A stretch of DNA of 14,314 nucleotides from Acetobacteraceae bacterium (GTDB taxonomy: Bacteria; Pseudomonadota; Alphaproteobacteria; Acetobacterales; Acetobacteraceae): the NCBI GenBank assembly GCA_027311485.1, contig DAICYU010000039.1, positions 1-14,314 on the forward strand. The letters run 5' to 3'. The notes under the pieces are model-generated. The model did not search any database. It was not told where the DNA came from and saw nothing but the letters and a program-made list of their open reading frames with translations. The stretch's first letter is position 1, and each line of letters opens with the position of its first letter. A program made the translations under genes and the position numbers. Shown here one piece after another: positions 7,456 through 14,314 of the stretch.

Positions 7456-8946
7456 TCAAAACGTGACCGTCACGCGCACGCCGCCGATCAGGTCGTTCTT
7501 CAACGGCACCGGGCTGACCGGGCTGGGAATGCCGGCGCTTGGATTGATCACCACCTGCAGGTCGGGCTGTACCGCCAGCCATGGGGTCGCCTGATACAGA
7601 TACGTGGCCTCGAGCACCGTCTCATTGCCCGCGTACGGAAAACCCGTGCCGTTGTAGAAGATCAGGGCACTGCCGTAACGCCGCGCGGCCGGGCTGATGC
7701 CAAGATAGCTGAACGCGAGGCCGAACACGTCATCATCCCGGCCATCGAACGGCGCCAGCCAGTTCATGCCGCCCTCGATGAACAAATTGCTGATGTTATA
7801 GCCGGCCGGCGCGCCCATGATCTGAAGGAACAAGCCGATTCCCTTATTCTTCGTTCCAGGCTTCCGCCAGACCAGCTGATCGACGATGCCATATAGCGCG
7901 AAGTCACCGGAATGCGGGCGCGGCACGCCGTTGCTGGCAGGATTGGCCAGTGGCAGCCCCGTATTGTCGAACACCTGGTCGCCGACATGGGCCGAGTCGT
8001 ACCAGAACCCCAGCTTGTAGGTTCCTGGCAGCCCCTTGGCATTCTCCTCCTGATTTACCGAATACCAGAGTTCGGTGAAGGTCAGCACATGATCGTTCAG
8101 CCGGAACGCGACGCCGCCTCGGTCCCGCAACTGCGGATCGCCGATGCCGGGCGGCGCAGGATCGCCGGTGAATACCGCACCGACCAGCGTGAACCGATCG
8201 CTCAGCGCATACTGTGCGCGGACGAACGGCGCCGCCATCGGGTAGTTCGGCCCGCCGGACGGCAGGTCGGCGGCTGGCAGTCCGGGAAAACCAAAGCTGG
8301 AATTGAGGAACAGCGCGCCATACTGCGTTATCATCATCTGATCGTTGGAGCCCTCCTGCCCCAGGCGCACGGTCAGCCGGCCACCCAGCAATTTCTGCTC
8401 CAGCCATAGCGCGTACAGCTTCGTATCGCGGGTCGCCTCGATATTGCTGACGATCTGGGCGTTACCGACCAGGTTGCCCGAAGGCCCATGACCATGGATC
8501 TGATAACCGGAAACGAAGAACGAAGCACCGTCCCAGCCGGCAAGCTTCTCCAAGTCGAGCTTTACGCTGGCGGTGGTCAGACCGTCATAGACGGCGCCTT
8601 GGCGCAGGCCGCCGGTCATGTTTCCCCAGCCCTCGCTCTGCTCCTGCACGCCAATGCTGATGCCATCTTCCAGCAGGCGTTTTCGCAATCCGCCCCAATT
8701 GCCGGTCAGCGTGTCCTGGTCCCAGATCGACTGGGCCAGATTCCCGGTTGGCTGCGCCCCCGGCTGGGACGACGGGGTTTGTTGCAATGGCGGGCCGGCG
8801 GGGGCGTTCTGGCCAGCCGATCCAGGTGCCGTCTGAGCAGCGACGCTCAATGGCAAACCCATCACCAGACACGCGGCCACCAAGCCGCGGACGCGATCGT
8901 GTCGTTGCGCAAAGCGCTCGGCCATGCGGCCCATGCCAGCGGTCAC
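7456..8946 (-). CDS. oprB: OprB-family carbohydrate-selective porin
   Basis: OprB-type porins are 16-stranded outer-membrane barrels for sugars such as glucose. Seen: a signal peptide (about 18-37 of the 496-residue form, RGLVAACLVMGLPLSVAA), a Gln/Pro/Ala-rich N-terminal stretch, then barrel sequence with family hallmarks: LTGNWGGLRKRLLEDGI, LEQKLLGGRLTVRLGQ, FLNSSFGFPG, PFVRAQYALSDRFTLVGAVF, ETVLEATYLYQATPWLAVQPDLQ, and a C-terminal GGVRVTVTF ending in Phe, the usual outer-membrane assembly signal. The frame extends to TTG 8964, but GTG at 8944-8946 has a GGAG (8956-8959) 9 nt upstream and is the best start; ATG 8934 and ATG 8925 are alternatives. The ompA-like gene follows. The transported substrate cannot be read from sequence, and no sugar enzymes are adjacent. 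Confidence 0.92.
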   Translation of the reverse strand: MTAGMGRMAERFAQRHDRVRGLVAACLVMGLPLSVAAQTAPGSAGQNAPAGPPLQQTPSSQPGAQPTGNLAQSIWDQDTLTGNWGGLRKRLLEDGISIGVQEQSEGWGNMTGGLRQGAVYDGLTTASVKLDLEKLAGWDGASFFVSGYQIHGHGPSGNLVGNAQIVSNIEATRDTKLYALWLEQKLLGGRLTVRLGQEGSNDQMMITQYGALFLNSSFGFPGLPAADLPSGGPNYPMAAPFVRAQYALSDRFTLVGAVFTGDPAPPGIGDPQLRDRGGVAFRLNDHVLTFTELWYSVNQEENAKGLPGTYKLGFWYDSAHVGDQVFDNTGLPLANPASNGVPRPHSGDFALYGIVDQLVWRKPGTKNKGIGLFLQIMGAPAGYNISNLFIEGGMNWLAPFDGRDDDVFGLAFSYLGISPAARRYGSALIFYNGTGFPYAGNETVLEATYLYQATPWLAVQPDLQVVINPSAGIPSPVSPVPLKNDLIGGVRVTVTF

Positions 8947-9367
8947 CGGCGATAACTCCAGCAAGCTTCAGGAATCGGCCGTGTGGACCGGGCGGGCGGC
9001 ATATGGCTGCACCATTGCCCTCTTACCAGGGTCGGGACCGTCAGCCAAACAGCCCAGCGGCATAGAATCGCGGCTATTATCAAGACAATCTTGTTGCGCA
9101 GGCCATCTGCCGCTCCGACGGGCCTGTTGCGACCGGATCCCGAAGGCGTCCGTGGTCCATGGCGTCGTGTATGGTGATGTCGCAACGAACCGGAGGGGGC
9201 TTACCGCATCGGTCCAGAGGTTACGTCGCGGTGGGAAGGTCGCACTCTGCCAGGGATTGTCGATGCGAACTCGCTGGGAATCCACAACCTGGCCTGACAA
9301 CCGCTTGACTTGACCTGGAAGCCAAGGCTTGTGTGCCGCCCCTGACAAGACTGCCGGGACAACCGCC
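8947..9367. other. Gene-free divergent spacer between oprB and aspS
   Basis: About 420 bp lie between the divergent oprB (leftward) and aspS (rightward). All open frames here are short, unrecognisable and lack ribosome sites. The only AT-rich patch is near 9073-9095. Two TTGAC boxes overlap at 9305-9315 and could be -35 elements for aspS, but no good -10 follows at the right distance. Repeated GTTGCG words are listed separately. No tRNA or riboswitch fold was recognised. Confidence 0.6.
9093..9186. repeat. GTTGCG repeats in the oprB-aspS spacer, with an 8-bp inverted pair
   Basis: GTTGCG occurs at 9093-9098 and 9126-9131. The second copy extends to GTTGCGAC (9126-9133), whose exact reverse complement GTCGCAAC is at 9179-9186, 45 nt away. 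CAGGCC (9099-9104) and GGCCTG (9121-9126) form another inverted pair between the first two copies. This could be a regulator binding region, an RNA stem, or chance in GC-rich DNA. Confidence 0.35.
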
Positions 9368-11164
9368 ATGCACGCCTATCGCACCCATACATGCGGCGCC
9401 CTGCGCGCCGCCGACGCCGGATCGCAAGCCCGCCTGTCGGGCTGGGTGCATTCCAAGCGCGACCATGGCGGCCTGCTGTTCATCGACCTGCGGGACCATT
9501 ACGGCATCACCCAGTGCGTCTTCCCGGCAGGTTCCCCAGCCTTTACCGCTGCCGACGCCGCCCGGCCCGAAAGCGTGATCACCGTCACTGGCCAGATCGT
9601 CCTGCGAGAGGCGAATACCGTCAATCCGCGTCTGCCGACCGGTGAGATCGAGCTGCGAGTCGCCGACCTCGTGCTGCAGTCCGCCGCCGACGTCCTGCCC
9701 ATGCAGGTCGCCGGTGAGGAGCGCTTCCCTGAGGATATCCGCCTGCGCTACCGGTTCCTGGACCTGCGGCGGGAGAAGCTGCACAGGAACATGGTGCTGC
9801 GCTCGAACGTCATCACCTCGGTCCGCCGCAGAATGATCGAGGCTGGATTCCTGGAATACCAGACGCCGATCCTCACCGCCTCCAGCCCCGAAGGCGCCCG
9901 CGACTTCCTGGTGCCGGCGCGGCTGCATCCCGGCAAGTTCTACGCGCTGCCGCAGGCGCCGCAGCAGTTTAAGCAACTGCTGATGGTGGCCGGCTTCGAT
10001 CGTTATTTTCAAATTGCCCCGTGCTTCCGCGACGAAGCATCCCGCGCCGACCGTTCGCCGGGCGAGTTCTACCAGCTCGACTTCGAGATGAGCTACGTCA
10101 CGCAGGAGGACGTTTTCAACACGATCGAGCCTGTGATCGCTGGCGTGTTTGAGGAATTCGCCGAGGGCCGCGGCGTGACCAAGCCCCCGTTCCCGCGGAT
10201 TCCATACGACACGGCGATGCTCGAATTTGGTTCCGACAAACCGGATCTGCGCAATCCGATTCGCATCGCCGATGTTACGCAGCAATACGCCGGCTCTGGT
10301 TTCGGCTTGTTTGCCCGGATCGCCGCCTCGGGCGGTATCGTTCGGGCGATTCCGGCGCCGGGGGCCGGATCGCAGCCGCGCAGCTTCTTCGACAAGCTGA
10401 ACGACTGGGCGAAAGCCGAAGGTCAGGGCGGCCTGGGCTACATCACCTATGATGCCGAGGGTGCAAAAGGTCCGATCGCCCGCAATCTGGAAGCCGACCG
10501 CGCCGAAGCCATTCGCGTTGCATGCGGCCTGAACCCCGGCGACGCCGTATTCTTTGTGGCTGGCAAGCCGGACATCGCGCCGAAGTTCGCCGGCACCGTC
10601 CGCACCCGGCTGGCCGAGGAGCTGAACCTGATTGAGAAAGGCAGCTTCCGTTTCTGCTGGGTCACTGACTTCCCGATGTACGAGCTGAACGAGGAGACCG
10701 GGCAGATCGATTTCAGCCACAACCCCTTCAGCATGCCGCAGGGGGAACTGGAAGCGCTGAACACGCAGGACCCGCTGACCATCAAGGCCTATCAGTACGA
10801 CATCGTCTGCAACGGGATCGAGTTGTCGTCGGGTGCCATCCGGAACCATCGCCCGGACATCATGATCCGCGCGTTCGAGATCGCCGGCTATACGGCTGCG
10901 GACGTGGAAGCCCGCTTCGGCGGCATGTTGAACGCATTCCGCTATGGCGCACCGCCGCATGGCGGCTCCGCACCCGGCATCGACCGTATGGTCATGCTTC
11001 TGGCGGATGAGCCGAATATCCGCGAGGTGATCCTGTTCCCGCTGAACCAGCAGGGTGAGGACCTTCTGATGGGCGCCCCCGCCGAGGTTCCTCCCGCCCG
11101 GCTCAAGGAACTTTCCCTCAAGCTTGACCTTCCAGCGCCCAAGCCCCGGGTCACGGGTAGCTGA
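9368..11164 (+). CDS. aspS: Aspartyl-tRNA synthetase, probably non-discriminating (Asp/Asn)
   Basis: AspRS attaches aspartate to tRNA-Asp. The 598-residue product is full length for the bacterial type: an N-terminal OB-fold anticodon-binding domain (about 1-110, GWVHSKRDHGG, LLFIDLRD), class II catalytic motif 2 (FRDEASRADR, Arg221), a GAD insertion domain (about 290-410), and motif 3 (GIDRMVMLL, Arg540) near the end. The anticodon loop carries His28 and His33 (HSKRDHGG). Discriminating enzymes such as E. coli's read N..RDLG there, whereas Pseudomonas-type non-discriminating enzymes read HRRRDHGG. This one therefore probably also makes Asp-tRNA-Asn for GatCAB to amidate. The start is ATG 9368; the frame extends to a TTG at 9329 but homology begins at MHAYRTHTCG. 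The Shine-Dalgarno is weak. Its transcript may continue into eipB, 98 nt downstream. Confidence 0.97.
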   Translation: MHAYRTHTCGALRAADAGSQARLSGWVHSKRDHGGLLFIDLRDHYGITQCVFPAGSPAFTAADAARPESVITVTGQIVLREANTVNPRLPTGEIELRVADLVLQSAADVLPMQVAGEERFPEDIRLRYRFLDLRREKLHRNMVLRSNVITSVRRRMIEAGFLEYQTPILTASSPEGARDFLVPARLHPGKFYALPQAPQQFKQLLMVAGFDRYFQIAPCFRDEASRADRSPGEFYQLDFEMSYVTQEDVFNTIEPVIAGVFEEFAEGRGVTKPPFPRIPYDTAMLEFGSDKPDLRNPIRIADVTQQYAGSGFGLFARIAASGGIVRAIPAPGAGSQPRSFFDKLNDWAKAEGQGGLGYITYDAEGAKGPIARNLEADRAEAIRVACGLNPGDAVFFVAGKPDIAPKFAGTVRTRLAEELNLIEKGSFRFCWVTDFPMYELNEETGQIDFSHNPFSMPQGELEALNTQDPLTIKAYQYDIVCNGIELSSGAIRNHRPDIMIRAFEIAGYTAADVEARFGGMLNAFRYGAPPHGGSAPGIDRMVMLLADEPNIREVILFPLNQQGEDLLMGAPAEVPPARLKELSLKLDLPAPKPRVTGS

Positions 11165-11250
11165 TCGTGCAATATGCCCTACACCCAGTGATGGCGCGAA
11201 CAGCCATGTGACGCCTATCTTCTGGCCTGCGTCTGCGACGCCCCTTTTTC

Positions 11251-11256
11251 GCGGAG
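11251..11256 (+). promoter_or_regulatory. Ribosome-binding site for eipB
   Basis: GCGGAG is followed by 6 nt and the ATG at 11263, directly before the signal peptide. It fixes the start of the gene. Confidence 0.5.
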
Positions 11257-11262
11257 TTCCTC

Positions 11263-12084
11263 ATGCGTCTTCCCGCCGCGCTCGCCGCGCTGTTGATCAT
11301 CGCTGTTCCGACGGCCCGCGCCGCCAATGCTCCGGCACCGGTGCCGGCCGGCCCGCCGAACGAGTCCGGGCTGCTGGCCCATAAGGCACTTTACACGCTG
11401 ACGCTGGCTTCAACGCAGGGCAACGACGTTGTCGGCGCCCGCGGCACAATGGGTTACGAGGTGACCGATGCCTGCGACGGCTGGGTTGTCCGCCAGCAGT
11501 TGCGCATGACGGTGACAAACTCGGACGGCCAGGACATCCAGATGGCGTCCGACTACGCCACGTGGGAATCCAAGGACGGCCTGCGGTTTCGCTATCATAT
11601 GAAGCAGATGACCGACACGGCCGTTACCAGCCAGACGGACGGGGAAGCATCACTGCAGAAGTCCGGTGGCCCGGGTGAGGCGCATTATGTCACGCCCCGG
11701 AACAATGTGGTGCCGCTGCCGGCGGGCACGGTGTTTCCGATGGCGCATACCGTGGCGCTGATCAATGCGGCGCGAGAGCACAAGCATTTCCTGTCGCTGC
11801 CGCTGTTCGACGGCACGGATGACAGCGGGGTGCAGGACAGCTTCATCGTCGTACTGGACTGGAAGACGCCGACAGCGAACAAGTGGCCGACGCTGTCGAG
11901 CCTGCCGAGCACCAAGGTGCATATCTCGTTTTTCGACCGTCAGCCGGCGGCAACGACGCCAAGCTACGAGGTCACGATGCGGTACTGGGAAAACGGGGTG
12001 GCTGACAACATGAAGATGAACTTCGGCGACTTCATGATGAATGCGCAGTTGAAGGAATTTGCCCCCCAACCGCGGCACTGCTGA
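11263..12084 (+). CDS. eipB: Periplasmic cell-envelope integrity protein, EipB family (DUF1849)
   Basis: This 273-residue secreted protein matches EipB/DUF1849, a periplasmic spiral beta-sheet protein that in Brucella supports cell-envelope integrity. Seen: a signal peptide (about 1-20, LPAALAALLIIAVPTARA), then a domain opening with LLAHKALYTLTLAS, GTMGYEVTDACDGWVV, SDYATWESKDGLRFRY and late strands SYEVTMRYWENGVADNMK. Cys71 and the final residue Cys273 are the only cysteines, matching the N- and C-terminal pair reported to form a disulfide in Brucella EipB. The ATG at 11263 has a GCGGAG 6 nt upstream. It follows aspS by 98 nt and faces tonB convergently. The family is largely confined to Alphaproteobacteria. 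Its biochemical activity is unknown, so a structural or chaperone-like role is inference from the Brucella work. Confidence 0.88.
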   Translation: MRLPAALAALLIIAVPTARAANAPAPVPAGPPNESGLLAHKALYTLTLASTQGNDVVGARGTMGYEVTDACDGWVVRQQLRMTVTNSDGQDIQMASDYATWESKDGLRFRYHMKQMTDTAVTSQTDGEASLQKSGGPGEAHYVTPRNNVVPLPAGTVFPMAHTVALINAAREHKHFLSLPLFDGTDDSGVQDSFIVVLDWKTPTANKWPTLSSLPSTKVHISFFDRQPAATTPSYEVTMRYWENGVADNMKMNFGDFMMNAQLKEFAPQPRHC

Positions 12085-12106
12085 TAGGGCGGGCCCAAGC
12101 CCTGCT

Positions 12107-12139
12107 TGCGTTCCTGCCAGGTTGCGCGGCAGGAGCGCA
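12107..12139 (+). terminator. 12-bp hairpin between convergent eipB and tonB
   Basis: Bases 12107-12118 pair with 12128-12139 around a 9-nt loop, giving 12 continuous pairs on + strand RNA including one G-U wobble (12111 with 12135). On the minus strand the wobble becomes an A-C mismatch, so the fold favours the eipB transcript. No T-tract follows. A smaller AGGGC/GCCCT stem lies just before it (12086-12103). This is a likely transcript end or 3' stabiliser for eipB. Confidence 0.5.
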
Positions 12140-12166
12140 GCATCGACGAACACGGATTGAAGCGTA

Positions 12167-13240
12167 TTAATCTGCCAGCTGATACCGAAGCTGGACCGAG
12201 ACAGTCAGTCGTTCCTGTGTCCCGATTGGCGGGGCTGGCAGTGTGGCGTTGCGCAGCATCGCCTCGGCCGCCGCGTCCAGTATGGGCGAACCCGACCCGT
12301 GGGCAACCATGACGTCGAGGACGCGCCCGGCCCCGTCAACGCTGAAGCGGAGCGCCAGACTACCTTCGATCCCTCTGCGCCTGGCCAGTTCCGGATAGGT
12401 TTTATGATTACTCAGCCAAGTGGCCAGTGCCTGACGCCACGCTGCACTGGCGGCGGACGTAGGCGCCGCTGATGCCGCGCGCGCCGGGACGGACGATGCC
12501 GCCGACGTTCCGGGGGCCGGCGGCGTTGCGGGGGCAGGCCGTGAGGCGGCCAAAGTCGGCCGTGTCGGCGACGGAGGGGGGGCATGCGCAACCTCCTTTT
12601 GGGGCGCCGCAGCACGCCTGCGCGGCGGAACCGCCGGTGGTGGTGGTGGTGGCAACGGCAGCGATTCGGCATCCTGCAGTGGCTTGGCCGGCAGCGCCGT
12701 CGCGGTGACCGGTGGGGGTGGTGGCTGAACCGGCTGGATCGCGGCCGCCGATGGCGCCGCTTCGGGCAGTGAGGGCGGCCGGACCGGCTCAGCGGTCTCG
12801 GCGGGAGGTGTGCGTTGAGGCGCCGGTTCGGGTGGCGCGGGTTGAGGTGGCGGCGGGGATGGCACTGGCGGTTGCGTCGCCTGGGTCACAGCCGGTTGCT
12901 CGACCGGTTCGGGCGGCGGCGCGGCCTCGGGCACCGCTGCTTCCGGCGCCGCGGGCGAAGGTGGTGCGGATGCAGCAGCGTCCGCCGCGGGTTGCGATGC
13001 CTCCGATTGAGCGAACACCATCTGAACCGTAGGCTCGGCGATCGGATCCGGCGGAATCGAGGTGGCCACCAACAGCAGCGCCGGCGCGAGGCAAAGCGCG
13101 TGGACCACAGCCGTGCCGATCAGCGCCCGCCACCAATGCCGACGCGGCTGGCTGAGCCTTCCGCGGTCGATTCCCACGCCTCCCACCGGAATGGCCGTCC
13201 GGGTTGGAACAGGTTCGCGGCTGTATGTCGATGCTGACAT
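12167..13240 (-). CDS. tonB: TonB energy-transducing protein
   Basis: TonB passes proton-motive energy from ExbB-ExbD in the inner membrane to outer-membrane receptors. The 357-residue protein has an N-terminal cytoplasmic tail (1-36), a single membrane anchor (about 37-60, ALIGTAVVHALCLAPALLLV) with Thr43-x3-His47 resembling the SxxxH motif needed for ExbB/D coupling, a very long Pro/Ala-rich periplasmic spacer (about 60-265), and a C-terminal TonB domain (about 268-357) with Tyr282-Pro283 (TYPELARRRGIEG), LRFSVDGAGRVLDV and VSVQLRYQL. The start is ATG 13238-13240, with only a weak Shine-Dalgarno. It lies 32 nt after a flavin monooxygenase gene on the same strand, suggesting co-transcription. 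No exbB, exbD or receptor gene is in the window. It could be annotated as an energy-transducer TonB-family protein. Confidence 0.9.
   Translation of the reverse strand: MSASTYSREPVPTRTAIPVGGVGIDRGRLSQPRRHWWRALIGTAVVHALCLAPALLLVATSIPPDPIAEPTVQMVFAQSEASQPAADAAASAPPSPAAPEAAVPEAAPPPEPVEQPAVTQATQPPVPSPPPPQPAPPEPAPQRTPPAETAEPVRPPSLPEAAPSAAAIQPVQPPPPPVTATALPAKPLQDAESLPLPPPPPPAVPPRRRAAAPQKEVAHAPPPSPTRPTLAASRPAPATPPAPGTSAASSVPARAASAAPTSAASAAWRQALATWLSNHKTYPELARRRGIEGSLALRFSVDGAGRVLDVMVAHGSGSPILDAAAEAMLRNATLPAPPIGTQERLTVSVQLRYQLAD
12636..12653 (-). repeat. Triplet repeat encoding a proline run in tonB
   Basis: Five GGT units and one GGC on the + strand read as consecutive CCA proline codons in tonB. 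They encode part of a six-proline run in the periplasmic spacer. Slippage here would change spacer length in whole codons without breaking the frame. Confidence 0.6.
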
Positions 13241-13272
13241 CGTTCAGTCCAGGGGTCGGCACCGACGGGCGG

Positions 13273-14314
13273 TCATTGCGCCACCATCGACACAGAGGTC
13301 CAACGTGACGGCGGCTTCGGCAGGCCAAGGTTTTCGCGCAACGTCGTTCCCAGGTACTCGGTGCGGAACAATCCCCGGCGTTGCAACTCCGGGATGACCA
13401 TGTCGACGAAATCGTTCAACGATCCCGGCAACCAGGCGGGCATGACGTTGAACCCGTCCGCCGCGCCGTTCAGGAACCAGTGTTCCATGACGTCGGCAAT
13501 CTGGCCGGGCGTGCCGACGGTCAGCAGGTGTCCGCGCGGTCCGGCGTTCAGCAGGCACAGCTCCCACAGCGTCAGTTTGTCCCGGCGCGCCGCCTCCAGC
13601 AGCAGGCGCTGCCGGGATAGCGGGCCGTTGGTATCGCCCATCTCCGGCACCGGGCCGTCCAGCGGGTACTGGCTCAGGTTCGGCACGCCGATCGTATGCT
13701 CCAGCACGGCAATGCCGACGCTGGGGTGGATCAGCGATTGCAGGAAATCAAACTTTTCCCTCGCCTCCACCTCAGTGCGGCCCACAACGGGATACAGGCC
13801 AGGAAGAATCTTCACCGCATCACGCGCTCGGCCATAACGCGGCAGCTGCTCGATGACGTCGCTGTAGAACGCCTTTGCCTGCTCGAACGTGGTTTGCGCG
13901 GTGAACACCAGTTCCGCCATGCGCGCCGCCAGGGCGCGGCCAGTGTCGGAGGCGCCGGCCTGCACCAGCACCGGCCGCCCCTGCGGGGAGCGTGCGACGT
14001 TCAACGGACCGCGGACGGCGAAGTGCTTTCCGCGGTGGTTCAGCACGTGCATCTTGCCGGGGTCGTAGTAGATGCCGGAGTCCTTGTCGCGGATGAAGGC
14101 GTCGTCGTCCCAGCTGTCCCACAGGCCAGTGACAACCTCGGCGAACTCGGCCGCGCGCTCATACCGGTCGGCGTGGGCGTAGTGCTGGTCGCGGCCGTGG
14201 TTGAACGCCTCCGCCTCGTTGTTGGACGTCACGAGGTTCCACCCGGCGCGGCCACCGCTGATCTGGTCCAGAGAGGCGAACTGCCGAGCCAAGGTATAGG
14301 GTTCATTGTAGGTG
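13273..14314 (-). CDS. NtaA/SnaA/DszA-family FMNH2-dependent monooxygenase, 5'-truncated by the window edge
   Basis: This belongs to the bacterial-luciferase-like monooxygenases of the NtaA/SnaA/DszA branch, which use FMNH2 supplied by a partner reductase to oxidise substrates such as nitrilotriacetate, sulfones or dibenzothiophene. The frame stays open to the window edge (TYNEPYTLARQFASLDQ), so roughly the first 100 residues and the true start lie outside; about 347 are visible and the family usually has around 450. Signatures: ISGGRAGWNLVTS, FNHGRDQHYAHADRY, the HRGKHFAVRGPLNVARSPQG substrate/FMN region, VLVQAGAS, then GTPGQIADVMEHW and DGFNVMPAWLPG near the end. The TTG at 14292 is internal, not a start. 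It sits 32 nt upstream of tonB on the same strand. The substrate is unknown; oxidative use of an organosulfur or chelate compound is inference. Confidence 0.9.
   Translation of the reverse strand, partial: TYNEPYTLARQFASLDQISGGRAGWNLVTSNNEAEAFNHGRDQHYAHADRYERAAEFAEVVTGLWDSWDDDAFIRDKDSGIYYDPGKMHVLNHRGKHFAVRGPLNVARSPQGRPVLVQAGASDTGRALAARMAELVFTAQTTFEQAKAFYSDVIEQLPRYGRARDAVKILPGLYPVVGRTEVEAREKFDFLQSLIHPSVGIAVLEHTIGVPNLSQYPLDGPVPEMGDTNGPLSRQRLLLEAARRDKLTLWELCLLNAGPRGHLLTVGTPGQIADVMEHWFLNGAADGFNVMPAWLPGSLNDFVDMVIPELQRRGLFRTEYLGTTLRENLGLPKPPSRWTSVSMVAQ

Noticed and set aside
8924..9369. Short open frames on both strands in the oprB-aspS spacer
   Set aside because: None has a recognisable motif, a good Shine-Dalgarno or plausible composition, and the two strands compete over the same bases.
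9221..10960. 579-residue open frame on the minus strand covering most of aspS
   Set aside because: It is antisense to a clearly conserved gene, contains no recognisable domain, and long antisense frames are expected in high-GC coding DNA where stop codons are rare.
12789..13328. Alternative 179-residue minus-strand frame overlapping tonB and its upstream gap
   Set aside because: Out of frame with TonB. It is an Arg/Gly/Ala-rich shadow of the Pro/Ala-rich spacer codons, with no domain.
1..14314. Search by eye for tRNA, rRNA, CRISPR arrays, IS ends, phage or toxin-antitoxin genes
   Set aside because: No T-loop-like GTTCGA context with a cloverleaf, no regularly spaced repeats, and no transposase, integrase or TA-type products were seen.

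Overview
This window reads as chromosomal DNA from a GC-rich alphaproteobacterium, most likely in or near the Acetobacteraceae/Rhodospirillales. The evidence is a high-GC coding bias, an EipB (DUF1849) homologue, which is essentially an alphaproteobacterial family, a PTS-Ntr enzyme I (ptsP), and an aspartyl-tRNA synthetase of the apparently non-discriminating type. The family placement is inferred from gene content; no 16S or marker search was possible.

Left part (1-6867, all + strand): the 3' two thirds of lysC (aspartokinase with two ACT domains) overlaps a nitronate monooxygenase-like flavoprotein by 20 nt. After about 160 nt of leader sequence comes ptsP (GAF domain plus PEP-dependent enzyme I), preceded by a strong Shine-Dalgarno sequence and a 12-codon mini-ORF whose stop overlaps the likely ptsP start codon. 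Next come a RodZ-type membrane protein and ispG, the Fe-S enzyme of the MEP isoprenoid pathway. The rodZ-ispG pairing also exists in gammaproteobacteria.

Middle part (6983-9367): two minus-strand envelope genes, an OprB-type carbohydrate porin followed by a small secreted single-domain OmpA-like protein, probably transcribed together. A gene-free stretch of about 420 bp separates the porin from the divergent aspS.

Right part (9368-14314): aspS and eipB run on the + strand. They converge on tonB and a truncated NtaA/SnaA/DszA-family flavin monooxygenase on the - strand, with a 12-bp hairpin in the 82-bp convergent gap. The monooxygenase lies 32 nt upstream of tonB, so the two may be co-transcribed.

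Overall the window is ordinary core metabolism and cell-envelope biology. I see no tRNA, rRNA, CRISPR array, insertion sequence, phage gene or toxin-antitoxin pair, and no convincing new system. The points most worth a second look are the possible translationally coupled leader of ptsP, the roughly 10-point GC drop across the 3' end of ptsP, the monooxygenase-tonB pairing, the porin/OmpA-like pair beside a long repeat-bearing spacer, and the break in conserved order after ispG.
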